Source of the DNA: Lysobacter antibioticus
Lineage (GTDB): Bacteria; Pseudomonadota; Gammaproteobacteria; Xanthomonadales; Xanthomonadaceae
Direction: 5' to 3'
Assembly: GCF_000731095.1 (NCBI RefSeq)
Contig: NZ_JMTZ01000001.1
Location: forward strand, 1 to 64,000
Length of the DNA: 64,000 bases
The translations under genes were made by a program, and so were the position numbers. The notes under the pieces are model-generated. The model was given only the letters and a program-made list of their open reading frames with translations. It was not told the DNA's origin and ran no database searches. Below, in pieces: positions 26,652-35,741 of the stretch; position 1 is the first letter of the stretch; every line of letters starts with the position of its first letter.

Positions 26652-28052
26652 ATGCGCACCGCCCAGCGTCTGATCCATTCCCTGCTCGCACCGCTGTTGT
26701 TGCTGTGCCTGCCCGGCACCGTCCATGCCGCCGCCGCGACGCCGCGCGACAGCGTCGCCGACGTCGCCCGCCGCATCCAGGATCATTACTACGACGTCGA
26801 TCGCGCGGCGAAGATCGGCGAGAGCCTGCGCAAGGCCGCGGCCGAAGGCGAATTCGACCGCTACACCGACCCGCGCGACCTCGCCACCGCCTTGACCGAA
26901 CGCATCAAGTCCCACGATGGCCATTTCCGGGTCAATTGGCTCGCGCCCGAACAACGCGCTGCCGATCCACGTGGGCCGACGCAAGGTGCCGACGCCGGGC
27001 CGCGACTCGCCCCTGCGGGTGTCGGTGCCGGCCCGGGTGCGGGACCCCGCGTGCGCGGGCGGCCCGGCCCGAACGTGGCCCAGCCCGTCGATTACGCGCG
27101 TCGCCGCAACTACGGCGTGCATCGGGTCGAGGTCCTGCCCGGCAATCTCGGCTATCTGGATCTGAAAGAGTTCGCCGACTTCCGCTTCGGCGAGCCACGC
27201 GCACCGGCGCGCGTCGCCCTCGAATCGGCGCTGCAACTGCTGGCCTCCACCGATGCGCTGATCATCGACCTGCGCGACAACGGCGGCGGCTCGCCGGTCT
27301 CGGTCGGCTATCTGGTCAGCGCGTTCACCCCGAAAGGCGCCGACATCTACAGCAGCTTCCACTGGCGCGACGGCGACAGCCTCGGCAGCACCTCCGAAGC
27401 GCCTGTGGACTGGTACCCGAACCCGCGCCTGGACGTGCCGCTGTATCTGCTGACCAGCCCGCGCACCGCCTCGGCCGCCGAGGCCCTGGTCTATACGCTC
27501 AAGAACGTCGGCCGCGCGGTGGTGATCGGCGAGACCAGCGCCGGCGCCGCCAATCCCGGCGCCGAGATCGACGCCGGCAACGGCTTCAGCGTCTTCGTCG
27601 CGACCGGCACACCGACCAGCCCGATCACCCATCGCAACTGGGAGGGCAGCGGCATCGCCCCCGACGTCGCCGTGCCGCAACGCGAGGCCTTGCGCACGGC
27701 GCAAGCGCTCGCCCTGGACAGCCTGCTGAAGAAAGGCCTGAGCGGCGGCGATGCGATCGATGCGCGCTGGGCGCTCGACGCGGTGCGCGCCGAGTCCGCA
27801 TCCGTGCCGGCGCCGGCCCACGCCGAGTACACCGGCCAATACGATCGCATGCGCATCGAAGAAGACGCCGGCCGTCTGTATCTGCGCAACGGCAAACGCC
27901 CGCAGCAGCCCCTGGCCGCGCTGGAACGCGACCTGTTCTACCTCGTCGACGACCCGAGCGTGCGGGTGCGCTTCGAGCGCAACGGCGACGGTCGCGTGGC
28001 CGCACTGGAAACCCTGCGCCCGGACGGCAGCGCCAACCGCTACAGGCGCTGA
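26652..28052 (+). CDS. S41 family peptidase, secreted
   Basis: A 466-residue exported serine peptidase of the C-terminal-processing (S41) family. Signal peptide about 1-26. The catalytic half has YLDLKEFADF, LIIDLRDNGGGSP, and TASAAEALVYTLKNVG, in which Ser274 is the expected nucleophile; GETSAGAANPG and FSVFVATG complete the fold. No full PDZ domain is seen. Residues about 100-142 form a Gly/Pro/Ala/Arg-rich insert that looks disordered. GGAG lies just upstream of the ATG. It is divergent from the small membrane protein gene. Confidence 0.88.
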   Translation: MRTAQRLIHSLLAPLLLLCLPGTVHAAAATPRDSVADVARRIQDHYYDVDRAAKIGESLRKAAAEGEFDRYTDPRDLATALTERIKSHDGHFRVNWLAPEQRAADPRGPTQGADAGPRLAPAGVGAGPGAGPRVRGRPGPNVAQPVDYARRRNYGVHRVEVLPGNLGYLDLKEFADFRFGEPRAPARVALESALQLLASTDALIIDLRDNGGGSPVSVGYLVSAFTPKGADIYSSFHWRDGDSLGSTSEAPVDWYPNPRLDVPLYLLTSPRTASAAEALVYTLKNVGRAVVIGETSAGAANPGAEIDAGNGFSVFVATGTPTSPITHRNWEGSGIAPDVAVPQREALRTAQALALDSLLKKGLSGGDAIDARWALDAVRAESASVPAPAHAEYTGQYDRMRIEEDAGRLYLRNGKRPQQPLAALERDLFYLVDDPSVRVRFERNGDGRVAALETLRPDGSANRYRR

Positions 28053-28250
28053 AGCGGCGGGCGTTGAAATGGTGGGCGTTGAAGCGGCCGTATCAGCACG
28101 GCCTGCCGGCGACGCGCGGCGGCATCGCGCCGCGCGTCGTCCTTCACAGGCCCGCCGGGCCTGCGTTTGTTGTCTGTGCAGAGCGTCGCAGCCTGCGTCG
28201 GCGACCCCTATCATCCGCCTCCGGCCGGGCTGCCGACGCTCTGCGCCCGA

Positions 28251-29645
28251 TCACAGCTCGCGCAGGAACGCGACCAGGTCTTCCTTCTCCTGCTGCTCCA
28301 GACGCGTCTGCAATACGACGTTGAAGAACTCGACCGTGTCCTCCAGGGTCAACAGACGACCGTCGTGCAGGTACGGCGGCGAGTCCTTGATGCCGCGCAG
28401 TGGAAAGGTCTTGATCGGTCCGTCAGCGCTGGCATAGCGGCCGTTGATCGTGTGCGGCTTGAAGAAGCGCTCGACTTGCAGGTTATGCATGCTGTTGTCG
28501 GTGTAATACGGCGGCGTGTGACAGGCCGAGCATTGCGCCTTGCCGAAGAACAGGGCCTCGCCGCGCTTCTCGGCCTCGCCGGCATCGGCCTTGAGGCGCC
28601 CGAACACGTCGAGCTTCGGCGCCGGCGGGAAATCCAGCAGCGCCTGGAACTCGCCCATCGCGTGTACCTGATGACCGCGGTCGAGGATGTTGATGCCCTT
28701 CTTGGTCGCGATCACCGGGTCGCCGTCGAAATAGGCCGCGCGCTGCTCGAACTCGGTGAAATCCTCGACCGTCTTCAAGGCCCGCTGCGAACCGAACAGG
28801 CGCTGGATGTTGACGCCGCGCAAGGTCGGGGTGTCGATGCGATGACGGAACGGCTGTGGCCGAATATCGCCGACCAGATGCGTCGCCGCGACCGTATGCC
28901 CGTTGCTGTGGCAGTCCAGGCAGGCGACGCCGCGGCTCGGCAGGGCCGAACGCCTGTCCTCGGTCTGGTTGAACTGCTGCTGCGCGAACGGAGTCACCAG
29001 CAAGCGCAAGCCTTCCAACTGCTTGGGGTTCAACACACCGTTGAACAGCTCGAAGTAGTTGTTGATCGTGACCAATTGGCCCTTCGACACATCGCCCAGG
29101 TCGGGCCGCGTGGTCAGATAAATCGGCGCGGGAAAGTCCGGAAGAAAATGATCGGGCAAGTCGAAATCCAGATCGAAGCGGGTCAGGTCGCGCTGCTCGG
29201 CGCGCTTGACCGCATCGATGTGAAACTGCGGAAACAGCATGCCGCCCTCGGGATGGTTCGGATGCGGCAAGGGCAGGAACCCGACCGGAAACAGGCCGCG
29301 CTCGCGGATCTGTTCCGGGCTCATCGCGCCAAGCTCCTCCCAACTCGTCCCCGACGGCAGCCGCGCGCGCACCCCGCCCTGCACCGGCTTGCCGCCCGAC
29401 ATACTCACGCCGCGCACCGGTTTGTTGCCCAGGTCGTAGCGTTGTTCGAGCAGGCTGCGATGGCGTTGCATCACCGCCGGCTTGTCGCGCTCCATGCGCG
29501 ACTTGATCGCGGCGAAGGTTTCCTTGATCACCACCGGCATGTAGCTGCTCGGAGGATCGGCGGCCAAGGCGATGCCGGACACGCCGAGTGCGCCTAGACA
29601 TAACAGCCACAGTGGCCGAAGCCGTGGAGACTTCTGCTGCCTCAT
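28251..29645 (-). CDS. Di-heme cytochrome c peroxidase-like protein
   Basis: A 464-residue exported cytochrome. After a signal peptide (about 1-28) there are two c-type heme sites: CLDCH (Cys242-His246) and CSACH (Cys372-His376). The C-terminal part (FPLRGIKDSPPYLHDGRLLTLEDTVEFFN) is the usual end of the bacterial cytochrome c peroxidase/MauG superfamily. The N-terminal 230 residues are longer than in CcpA-type peroxidases. It would act in the periplasm, either on peroxide or as an oxidase-type partner. No electron donor gene is adjacent. Confidence 0.87.
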   Translation of the reverse strand: MRQQKSPRLRPLWLLCLGALGVSGIALAADPPSSYMPVVIKETFAAIKSRMERDKPAVMQRHRSLLEQRYDLGNKPVRGVSMSGGKPVQGGVRARLPSGTSWEELGAMSPEQIRERGLFPVGFLPLPHPNHPEGGMLFPQFHIDAVKRAEQRDLTRFDLDFDLPDHFLPDFPAPIYLTTRPDLGDVSKGQLVTINNYFELFNGVLNPKQLEGLRLLVTPFAQQQFNQTEDRRSALPSRGVACLDCHSNGHTVAATHLVGDIRPQPFRHRIDTPTLRGVNIQRLFGSQRALKTVEDFTEFEQRAAYFDGDPVIATKKGINILDRGHQVHAMGEFQALLDFPPAPKLDVFGRLKADAGEAEKRGEALFFGKAQCSACHTPPYYTDNSMHNLQVERFFKPHTINGRYASADGPIKTFPLRGIKDSPPYLHDGRLLTLEDTVEFFNVVLQTRLEQQEKEDLVAFLREL

Positions 29646-29972
29646 GGTCTTTCTCCCTGGATGGCGAAGACGTCGCTGTCGGGCACCGCGGACGCGGTGC
29701 GCTGCTCGAGGCTAGTCCTCGCGCAGGCACGAATGAAATCGTTTGATTCGATGGCAGCGATAGCCGATGGCTATACGCATGACGGCGCGGTTAAGCGCCG
29801 TGCGCATCGTCATGATGGTGGCGCGATGCAGGTCACGAAACCTTCTCTGCGTCGGAAGGGTCGCGGTCATGAAACCGCGGATACGATGCAAGCCGCATCC
29901 GCACCGTCGCGATCCGACCTCAGCGGTCTCTGGCGATGAACCGCGAATACCCGAATCGCCGCGCCTCGCGGC
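29646..29972. other. Intergenic region, nothing recognised
   Basis: This 327-bp gap lies between the cytochrome start and the 3' end of the HAD gene, both on the minus strand. It should hold the cytochrome promoter. I see no gene, repeat or clear hairpin. Confidence 0.4.
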
Positions 29973-30566
29973 TCAGGCCACTTCCTGCCAGCGGTAATAC
30001 TTGCGGTGCGCCAGATCGAGCAGATCCAGGTCTTCGACGGTATCGCCATAGGCATACACCGTTGCATAGTCGTCCAGATCGATCCGCTCGCGCACACGCC
30101 GCGGTTTTTCCGGTCCGCAGCAGTCGCGGTCGCGATAGCGCCCTGTCAGCACGCCGTCGCGCGACTCCAGATACGAACAGATGAACTCCAGGCCCTGGTC
30201 CTCGCACCAGGCGGCGACGAACAGATCCAGCGAAGCGGTCACCACGACCACGCGATCGCCGCGCTGGCGATGCCATTGGATGCGCTCCAGCGCTTCCGGC
30301 CGGATCTGCCGTGCGACCACCTCGCGCGCAAGGCGCGCGCCGGCGGCACGCACTTCGTGCTCAGGGCGTCCGCGATAGCCGAAAGCCACGATGCGCTTGC
30401 GCACCGTCAGCCCGGACACTAGGCCGAGCTTGTAGCCGACCACGTACGGCGCCAGCAGCACCTGGCCCAGGGCCAAGGTACGCCGGTCGATCGTGGCGCG
30501 CACGAAGCCCGGAAAGGTTTCGTCGAAGGTGATGGTGCCGTCGAAATCGAAAAGCGCCAGATCCAT
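29973..30566 (-). CDS. HAD-IB family phosphatase
   Basis: A 197-residue cytosolic HAD-superfamily hydrolase, subfamily IB. Motif I is FDFDGTIT (Asp8 and Asp10), motif II is VVVTASLDLF, and motif IV is YGDTVEDLDLL. Relatives dephosphorylate phosphoserine or lysophosphatidic acid-type substrates; CicA-like members are similar. The substrate is open. The region upstream holds two CCCCCTTT/AAAGGGGG hairpins. Confidence 0.9.
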   Translation of the reverse strand: MDLALFDFDGTITFDETFPGFVRATIDRRTLALGQVLLAPYVVGYKLGLVSGLTVRKRIVAFGYRGRPEHEVRAAGARLAREVVARQIRPEALERIQWHRQRGDRVVVVTASLDLFVAAWCEDQGLEFICSYLESRDGVLTGRYRDRDCCGPEKPRRVRERIDLDDYATVYAYGDTVEDLDLLDLAHRKYYRWQEVA

Positions 30567-30695
30567 GCCCGCCGGGCGGCCCTGTCATCGGCAGCGGATG
30601 ACTTGCATGGACGATCGCCGGCCCGGCGAAGTCTAGCCGGATTGAGTTGGGCTGCAGCGTGGGAGGGTGCTGTTGCCGTTCAATAAGGGTGGTTC

Positions 30696-30750
30696 TCGAT
30701 CGAGAGCATATCCCCCGCCCCCCTTTTTCAAAGGGGGGAACTCTTCGGAT
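30696..30750. repeat. Dispersed hairpin repeat, copy 1
   Basis: The copy starts TCGATCGAGAGC and contains a perfect 9-bp stem (CCCCCCTTT / AAAGGGGGG, 30718-30738), ending in CTCTTCGG. A related copy with the same flanks is at 42043-42095, so this is a dispersed intergenic element of about 55 bp. Confidence 0.75.
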
Positions 30751-30841
30751 GGGGTTCGAGATGGCTGAATCGGATTCGGCAGTCGGTCGACTCAGAACCA
30801 ACCGCAGCACCGAACTCAGACACCGAAGCCGCCGAACCTTT

Positions 30842-30862
30842 GCCCCCTTTGACAAAGGGGGC
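30842..30862. repeat. Hairpin repeat GCCCCCTTT-GAC-AAAGGGGGC
   Basis: A 9-bp perfect stem related to the hairpin at 30718-30738, 104 bp away. It lies 80 bp past the end of the minus-strand PAAR gene. The 375-bp gap 30567-30941 holds these repeats and no gene. Confidence 0.7.
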
Positions 30863-30941
30863 TAGCGCCCAGCGCATCGGCCGAAAGCAAGCGACTTGTA
30901 GCGCGGGGGATTTGCTCTTGAGCGCCCTAAGGCCCTATCCA

Positions 30942-31250
30942 TCAATCGGTCATCGGCCCGTACGGCATCAAGCCGAAACCGCGTTCGGATTCGACGATGG
31001 AACGCACCTGCCGCAGGGAAATCAGAATGCAGCCGCACAGGCAGAAGTCGCCGTGGCGCGCCGCCGGGCTGCCCTCGACCCGATGGGTCGGGTCGCCGGT
31101 CAGGACGATCGTCAGGCCGTGCTCGTGGCAATGCACCTCGTCGCCGACGCGCGCCCAACTGAAGCCGCCGGCGCGCTCCGGCGTCGAACCGGTCAGCACC
31201 GTGCCACCGCTGCTGGTCGTATCGCCGACCATTATCCAATGCCGAACCAT
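30942..31250 (-). CDS. PAAR domain protein
   Basis: A 102-residue PAAR protein, the sharp tip that caps VgrG spikes in type VI secretion. Pattern: VGDTTSSGGTVLTGS, VGDEVHCHEHG, PAARHGDFCLCGC; the His/Cys residues (HCHEHG, CLCGC) would bind the tip metal. There is no toxin extension. The only upstream partner is a 204-residue protein of unknown family, and no T6SS structural gene is in the window. Confidence 0.88.
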   Translation of the reverse strand: MVRHWIMVGDTTSSGGTVLTGSTPERAGGFSWARVGDEVHCHEHGLTIVLTGDPTHRVEGSPAARHGDFCLCGCILISLRQVRSIVESERGFGLMPYGPMTD

Positions 31251-31413
31251 CGCCCACCTCCGCTCTCGACTTGGTCAGACCTCAGGCAAGAAAACGGCGC
31301 AACGATCGCAGCGTGAATCGCCGCGCGATCGTCGGTTCCGCATTTCCGGACGCGCGTCATGTCGAACGGTCTTCCCCGCGGTATTCGAGAGCAATCGAAA
31401 GTTGCGCATATCG

Positions 31414-32028
31414 TCAACGTCCCGGCTGCGAGGCCGACAAGGCGATCGCCGACCCGGTGAACGGCAGCACCAGGTCGTAGATCGGCGCGGCCGGCGGCGT
31501 CGCCGGAAATGCGATCGGCGTGGTCGCGGCGGTGCCGAACTGGGTCACGCCGTCGAGGATCGTGCTGAGGTCGTAGCGGCGGCCGCCGAACTCGAAGGGC
31601 CAGCTGTCGATCAGGCGCGCGCTGAACACGTTGTTGGCGAACACCGAGGTCGAGGTCGCGCCGATCTGCGCCGCCAGCGTGGTGCCAACCACCAGGCCGG
31701 TGCGGCGGAAGGTCGCGATGCGTTCGCCCTGCGCGAACGAATCGGGCCGATCGAAATCGCCGGCCGGCTCGCGCTGCAGGTACACCGAGAACTCGCCGGC
31801 CGGGTCCAGCCCGAGCGTCAGCGCGCCGTTGTCGACGTCGGGCGCCACGAAGGGGCACGCGGCGAAGGTGAAGTACGCGGTGGTTTCGCCGACCGCGCCG
31901 GAGAACAAGGCGCCCTCGATGCCGGACAGGTGCAGGAAGTAGCCGTAATCGGCCAGCGATCCGGCAGGCGTGCGATAGAAACGTCCGGTGACGTACCAGG
32001 CGAGTTCGGCGGACAACAAAGGCGACAT
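31414..32028 (-). CDS. Hypothetical protein upstream of PAAR gene, 204 aa
   Basis: A beta-rich protein with no signal peptide and few charged residues (for example SGAVGETTAYFTFAACPFVAP, YDLSTILDGVTQFGT). I recognise no family. It is 163 bp upstream of the PAAR gene on the same strand, so an effector or adaptor for T6SS is possible, by position only. Confidence 0.65.
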   Translation of the reverse strand: MSPLLSAELAWYVTGRFYRTPAGSLADYGYFLHLSGIEGALFSGAVGETTAYFTFAACPFVAPDVDNGALTLGLDPAGEFSVYLQREPAGDFDRPDSFAQGERIATFRRTGLVVGTTLAAQIGATSTSVFANNVFSARLIDSWPFEFGGRRYDLSTILDGVTQFGTAATTPIAFPATPPAAPIYDLVLPFTGSAIALSASQPGR

Positions 32029-32183
32029 GGGCAGGCTCGGCGAGGCGGGGCGGTGCCGGCTCGGCAGGACCCCGCAAACGGAAGGGAACGCCGCATCCGC
32101 GACGTGTCCTCCAGCTAACGCCGGCAGGCCGAATCAGGAGGACAGCCGACCGCCCGCCAATGTCCGGAACCGTGCGCGAGCGC

Positions 32184-33326
32184 TCATTCCGGCGCGGCAT
32201 CTCCGGCCCGCTCGGCGATCGGGCGGGCATAACGCACCAGCGAGACCAGGGTCTTGCCGGGCTCTTCGGTGAACATGACGTGCGCGGACCGCTCGAACCA
32301 GACCAATTGCTTGGACGGCGCCTGCAGGCGTCCGAACCATTCGGCCGCGAGTTCGGAAGAGACGTTGTAGTCGTCGCGGCCGTTGAACAGGATCACCGGG
32401 CAGTCCAGGCGCTGGACCGAGCTGTAGTCGCGCTGCATCGCCTCGACCAGCAAGCGCTTTTCCGAGAACTCGTTGCCCTCCCAGATGCGCGCGATCTCGG
32501 CGTCGCTGTATTCCGGCGCCAGCGCCACCGCGGCCGAGACCGTGTCGTAGCCCTGCAGACTGCGCAGGGCGCCGCCGTAATGGCCCAGCCATTTGCGCTG
32601 CAGGTACAGGTCCTTGGCCGCGAGCGGCTTGCCCGGTTGCGCATAGCCCTCGATCGTGGCGAGTTCGCGCAGCGCTTCGGCATTGCCGTCGCGCTTGGCG
32701 CGTTCGAGCGCGAACTGCAGGCCTCGGCGTTCGCTTTCCGGCGAATTGGTGACCTGGCCCATGCCGATGTAAGCATGCAGCCACTGCGGGCGGCGCTGGG
32801 CGAATTCGAGACCGAGCACGCTGCCCCAGGAATGGCCGAGCAGGAAAATCTTGTCCTTGCCGAATTCTTTGCGCAACCAGGCCACCATCTCCTCGGTGTC
32901 CTCGACCAGGCGCTCGCGCGTCATGGTCGGCTCGAGCTGGGCCGGATCGTTGAGCAGATAGGTCTTGCCGGCGCCGCGCTGGTCCCACTGCACGACGGTG
33001 AAGTAGTCCTCCCAACCGCGTTGGAAGTACCAGCTGTAGGGCATTTCCACGAAACCCGGCCCGCCGTGCAGCATCAACAGCACCGGATTGCGCTTGTCGA
33101 CGCCGCGGATCGACACCCACTGCTCGATGCCGCCGATTTTCACCTTCTCGGCCCGCTCCACGCCTTCCGGAGTGACGATCCGGCGCAGATCGGCGATCAG
33201 CCGAGTGGCCTCGGCGCGGCTGGCCGGCTTCGCCGCCTGCTGCGCCGCGGCATTCGTGACTGCGCTCAGGCCCAGGGCCGCCGCGACGATCCAGCTCGTC
33301 GCCTTGTTCTGCCAATCGCTACGCAT
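32184..33326 (-). CDS. Proline iminopeptidase-like alpha/beta hydrolase, secreted (380 aa)
   Basis: Signal peptide about 1-28. The hydrolase has the S33 pattern: LMLHGGPGFVE (oxyanion HGGPG), WDQRGAGKTYLLND, GHSWGSVLGLEFA with nucleophile Ser166, FNGRDDYNV with the Asp, and RSAHVMFTEEPGK with the His. S33 members remove N-terminal Pro or act as esterases. A paralogue lies at 54124, sharing the RIVxPxGVxEAxxVxIGGIxQW block. It is on the same strand as, and upstream of, the 204-residue protein. Confidence 0.88.
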   Translation of the reverse strand: MRSDWQNKATSWIVAAALGLSAVTNAAAQQAAKPASRAEATRLIADLRRIVTPEGVERAEKVKIGGIEQWVSIRGVDKRNPVLLMLHGGPGFVEMPYSWYFQRGWEDYFTVVQWDQRGAGKTYLLNDPAQLEPTMTRERLVEDTEEMVAWLRKEFGKDKIFLLGHSWGSVLGLEFAQRRPQWLHAYIGMGQVTNSPESERRGLQFALERAKRDGNAEALRELATIEGYAQPGKPLAAKDLYLQRKWLGHYGGALRSLQGYDTVSAAVALAPEYSDAEIARIWEGNEFSEKRLLVEAMQRDYSSVQRLDCPVILFNGRDDYNVSSELAAEWFGRLQAPSKQLVWFERSAHVMFTEEPGKTLVSLVRYARPIAERAGDAAPE

Positions 33327-33448
33327 CTCGGTCGGTCTCCATTGTGGAGACACCAGAGATACGGGCCGGAGTGGAGCGGTTGCAGCGAACATTCCACGGC
33401 GATGCGGCCCATGGCAGCATGACGGCTCATTCCCGACAGGGCAGCAGG

Positions 33449-33742
33449 ATGCGCGTGTATCTGGACGACGAACGCACCACCCCCGAGGGCTGGGTGCGCG
33501 TGTTCTGGCCCGACGAAGCCATCGCCCTGCTCGAAACCGGCGAAGTCAGTCAGATCAGCCTCGATCATGACCTCGGTGACGACGAGCGCGGCACCGGCTA
33601 CGACGTGATCGTATGGATAGAAGAAGCCGTCGTCACACGCGGATTCCGGCCGCCGGCGATCAGCGTGCACTCGGCGAATCCGTCCGCACGCCTGCGCATG
33701 GAGGCCGGTATACGGGCGATCGAGCGCGCCAGCGCGGCTTGA
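33449..33742 (+). CDS. Cyclic-phosphate processing receiver domain protein (97 aa)
   Basis: A single receiver-like domain: MRVYLDDERTTPEGWVRVFW, ISLDHDLGDDERGTGYDVI, and ISVHSANPSARLRMEAGI. The DDER and LDHDLG motifs match the cREC family (PF20274), which was predicted from genome context to process cyclic phosphate RNA ends rather than act in two-component signalling. Here it stands alone. I chose the ATG at 33449, since the earlier in-frame codons overlap the promoter of the divergent hydrolase. Confidence 0.82.
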   Translation: MRVYLDDERTTPEGWVRVFWPDEAIALLETGEVSQISLDHDLGDDERGTGYDVIVWIEEAVVTRGFRPPAISVHSANPSARLRMEAGIRAIERASAA

Positions 33743-33898
33743 ACCGCAATAGGCCGCCCACCTCGCTGCACAACCGCTGTCGATTCCCGCCCTCCCCGTT
33801 CGTCGGATCATCAAGACAGCGCACACACGGCCGCTTGGGCCGCGCTAGCGTGCTCTGTCCTCGACCGCCCATTCACGCTTCCACTCCAGGACCCCGCC

Positions 33899-34762
33899 AT
33901 GCGCTCCTTGCTCTGCTTGATCCTGTTGCTCAGCCTGCCCAGCCTCGCGATCGCCGATCCGCGCAAGGATTGGGACGATTTCCGCGCGGCGATGACCCAA
34001 CATGCCGGCGGCCCCACCGGCATGTATGCGATCCAGGACGTCGCCGTCGTCGATGCCGGCAAGACCGTGCATCTCGCAGCGGCGCGCGCGCCCGCCGACA
34101 TCCGCTGGGCCGAACAGGCCGGCGGCAAGGGCCAGTTCAGCGTCTCCTACGAGAACGGCCGCGCCCTCCTCCGCGGCCCGGGGCTGGCCGAGGTCGATCT
34201 GTTGAAAGCCAAGGAACAGCAACAGGCGCTGCCGGACGGGCTCATCGTGCGCGGCACCGTCTACGAAAAGTCGATCAAGGCCTGGCTCTACAACCCGAAG
34301 CTGCCGGCCCAGCGCTTCAAGAGCCTGAGCTTCTTTCCCTACGACCCCAAGGGTGTGGTCACCGCGACCTTCAAGCGCAAGAACGTGCCGGTCGGCGTGA
34401 GCCACCTGGACTCGCGCAACCACACCGGCCTGATGTACTGGATCGGCGACATCGAACTGCCGGTGCACGGCAAGACCTACCGCCTGCGCGCCTTCAATAA
34501 GGAAAAGGACTGGACCAAGATCAACCACGTCCTGCTGTTCCTGACCGACAAGACCTCGAAGAAGACCACTTACGGCGGTGGCCGCGTGCTCGAAACGCAC
34601 TTCCCCGCCGGCGAAGCGCCGAACACGATGACGCTCAACTTGAACACGCTCTACAGCTTCCTGTGCGCGCATTCGGACTACTACAACTGCCCGATCAACC
34701 TCACCAGCTTCGTCGACACCGAACTGAAGTACGGCGAAATGTATCCGCCGCAGACGAAGTAA
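33899..34762 (+). CDS. DUF1684 family secreted protein
   Basis: A 287-residue exported protein. Signal peptide MRSLLCLILLLSLPSLAIA. The C-terminal block TYGGGRVLETHFPAGEAP, LNLNTLYSFLCAHSDYYNCP and the closing LKYGEMYP match the DUF1684 pattern (GGGR, CAY, CP, AGE). The YGGGR block is intact, but the usual FNRAYNP segment is altered to LNTLYSF. The family has no proven reaction. Confidence 0.8.
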   Translation: MRSLLCLILLLSLPSLAIADPRKDWDDFRAAMTQHAGGPTGMYAIQDVAVVDAGKTVHLAAARAPADIRWAEQAGGKGQFSVSYENGRALLRGPGLAEVDLLKAKEQQQALPDGLIVRGTVYEKSIKAWLYNPKLPAQRFKSLSFFPYDPKGVVTATFKRKNVPVGVSHLDSRNHTGLMYWIGDIELPVHGKTYRLRAFNKEKDWTKINHVLLFLTDKTSKKTTYGGGRVLETHFPAGEAPNTMTLNLNTLYSFLCAHSDYYNCPINLTSFVDTELKYGEMYPPQTK

Positions 34763-34901
34763 GCGCGATCGAGGCTTGAGCAAAGGGCAGCGCAAGCGGC
34801 CAAGCCCGGACTGCCGGCTTGGCCCGCGAGCAGCGGGCCGCTTCGTCGAGCAGCTATGCTTGCCGCCCATTCTCGACCGATAGCAAGTCCCGCCCCCGCT
34901 C

Positions 34902-35159
34902 ATGCAGACACCGAAACCCGCTCGAACCGGCCGGATCCTGTTGACCTTATCTGGCGTGGCGCTGACCGCGGCCGGTACGTGCGCGATCCTCGCCGACGTT
35001 CTGGGCAATCGGCCGATACTGCTGGTGCAATCATCGAGCCATAGCTATCTGCGGATCGTGCCGACGCAGGGTCCTTATGCATTACCTGTCGGCATCGCCT
35101 TGACGCTGCTTGGGACGGGGCTGCTGATCGCATCGCGGTGGCGGCGCCCAAACCGATAG
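34902..35159 (+). CDS. Small membrane protein, 85 aa
   Basis: Two TM helices (about 12-33 and 60-78) joined by a short loop with two adjacent Tyr/Ser motifs. Basic residues at both ends suggest both termini are in the cytoplasm. I see no good ribosome site before the ATG, so the call is tentative. No family recognised. Confidence 0.5.
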   Translation: MQTPKPARTGRILLTLSGVALTAAGTCAILADVLGNRPILLVQSSSHSYLRIVPTQGPYALPVGIALTLLGTGLLIASRWRRPNR

Positions 35160-35244
35160 GCGCTGCCTCCGCAGCTATCTCGGCGAGCCCAGACCGTGCT
35201 GCGCACGGCAGCCATCGCAGGAATCGCATCGGCTGCTCGTACGA

Positions 35245-35673
35245 TCACACCACCGGCAATGCGCTCGCATCGTACTGTTCGACGAACTCGCCGCTCGGCG
35301 GAATCGGCTTGATGATATCGATCAGCACGCCGTTCGGGTCGCTGGTAATGAAATGGCGCTGACCGAAGGCCTCGTCGCGCAGGCTCAACAGAATCGGCAA
35401 GCCGGCGTCCTGCAGTTGAGCGTGGACCGCGTCGACATCCTCGACCTCGAAGTTCAACAGCAGGCCGCCGACGCGGCCGCGTCCGGACTCGGGGATGGTG
35501 TGGTGGCGACCGTCCAGCACGGCCAGATTGATCGACGGGTCCTGCGCCGACTGCAGATGCACGTACCAGTCGCTGTTGAACAAGGCCACGAAGCCGAAAT
35601 GGGCCTCGTAGAAAGATGCGGTGCCGGCAACGTCGTGGGTCATGATCACGGGGTAGTAGCTGGTGACTTTCAT
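35245..35673 (-). CDS. VOC family protein (glyoxalase fold), 142 aa
   Basis: A vicinal-oxygen-chelate domain: [56 protein letters not shown] and [10 protein letters not shown]. This fold covers glyoxalases, dioxygenases and antibiotic resistance proteins. It is divergent from a TetR regulator with twin palindromes in the 68-bp gap, so it is almost certainly repressed by that regulator. Its target compound is unknown. Confidence 0.87.
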   Translation of the reverse strand: MKVTSYYPVIMTHDVAGTASFYEAHFGFVALFNSDWYVHLQSAQDPSINLAVLDGRHHTIPESGRGRVGGLLLNFEVEDVDAVHAQLQDAGLPILLSLRDEAFGQRHFITSDPNGVLIDIIKPIPPSGEFVEQYDASALPVV

Positions 35674-35695
35674 CTTGTCTGCTCTCTGGGATTTG

Positions 35696-35712
35696 ACATA
35701 CAGTCTGTATGT
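35696..35712. promoter_or_regulatory. TetR operator-like palindrome 1
   Basis: A perfect 8-bp inverted repeat around one base, ACATACAGTCTGTATGT. It lies 24 bp upstream of the VOC start and is repeated almost exactly 29 bp away. Confidence 0.8.
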
Positions 35713-35724
35713 AAATCCAAATTA

Positions 35725-35741
35725 ACATACAGGCTGTATGT
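35725..35741. promoter_or_regulatory. TetR operator-like palindrome 2, abutting the start codon
   Basis: ACATACAGGCTGTATGT differs from the first palindrome only in the central base. The centres are 29 bp apart, near three helical turns. It ends on the base before the TetR ATG, leaving no room for a ribosome site, so the message may be leaderless. Confidence 0.8.
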
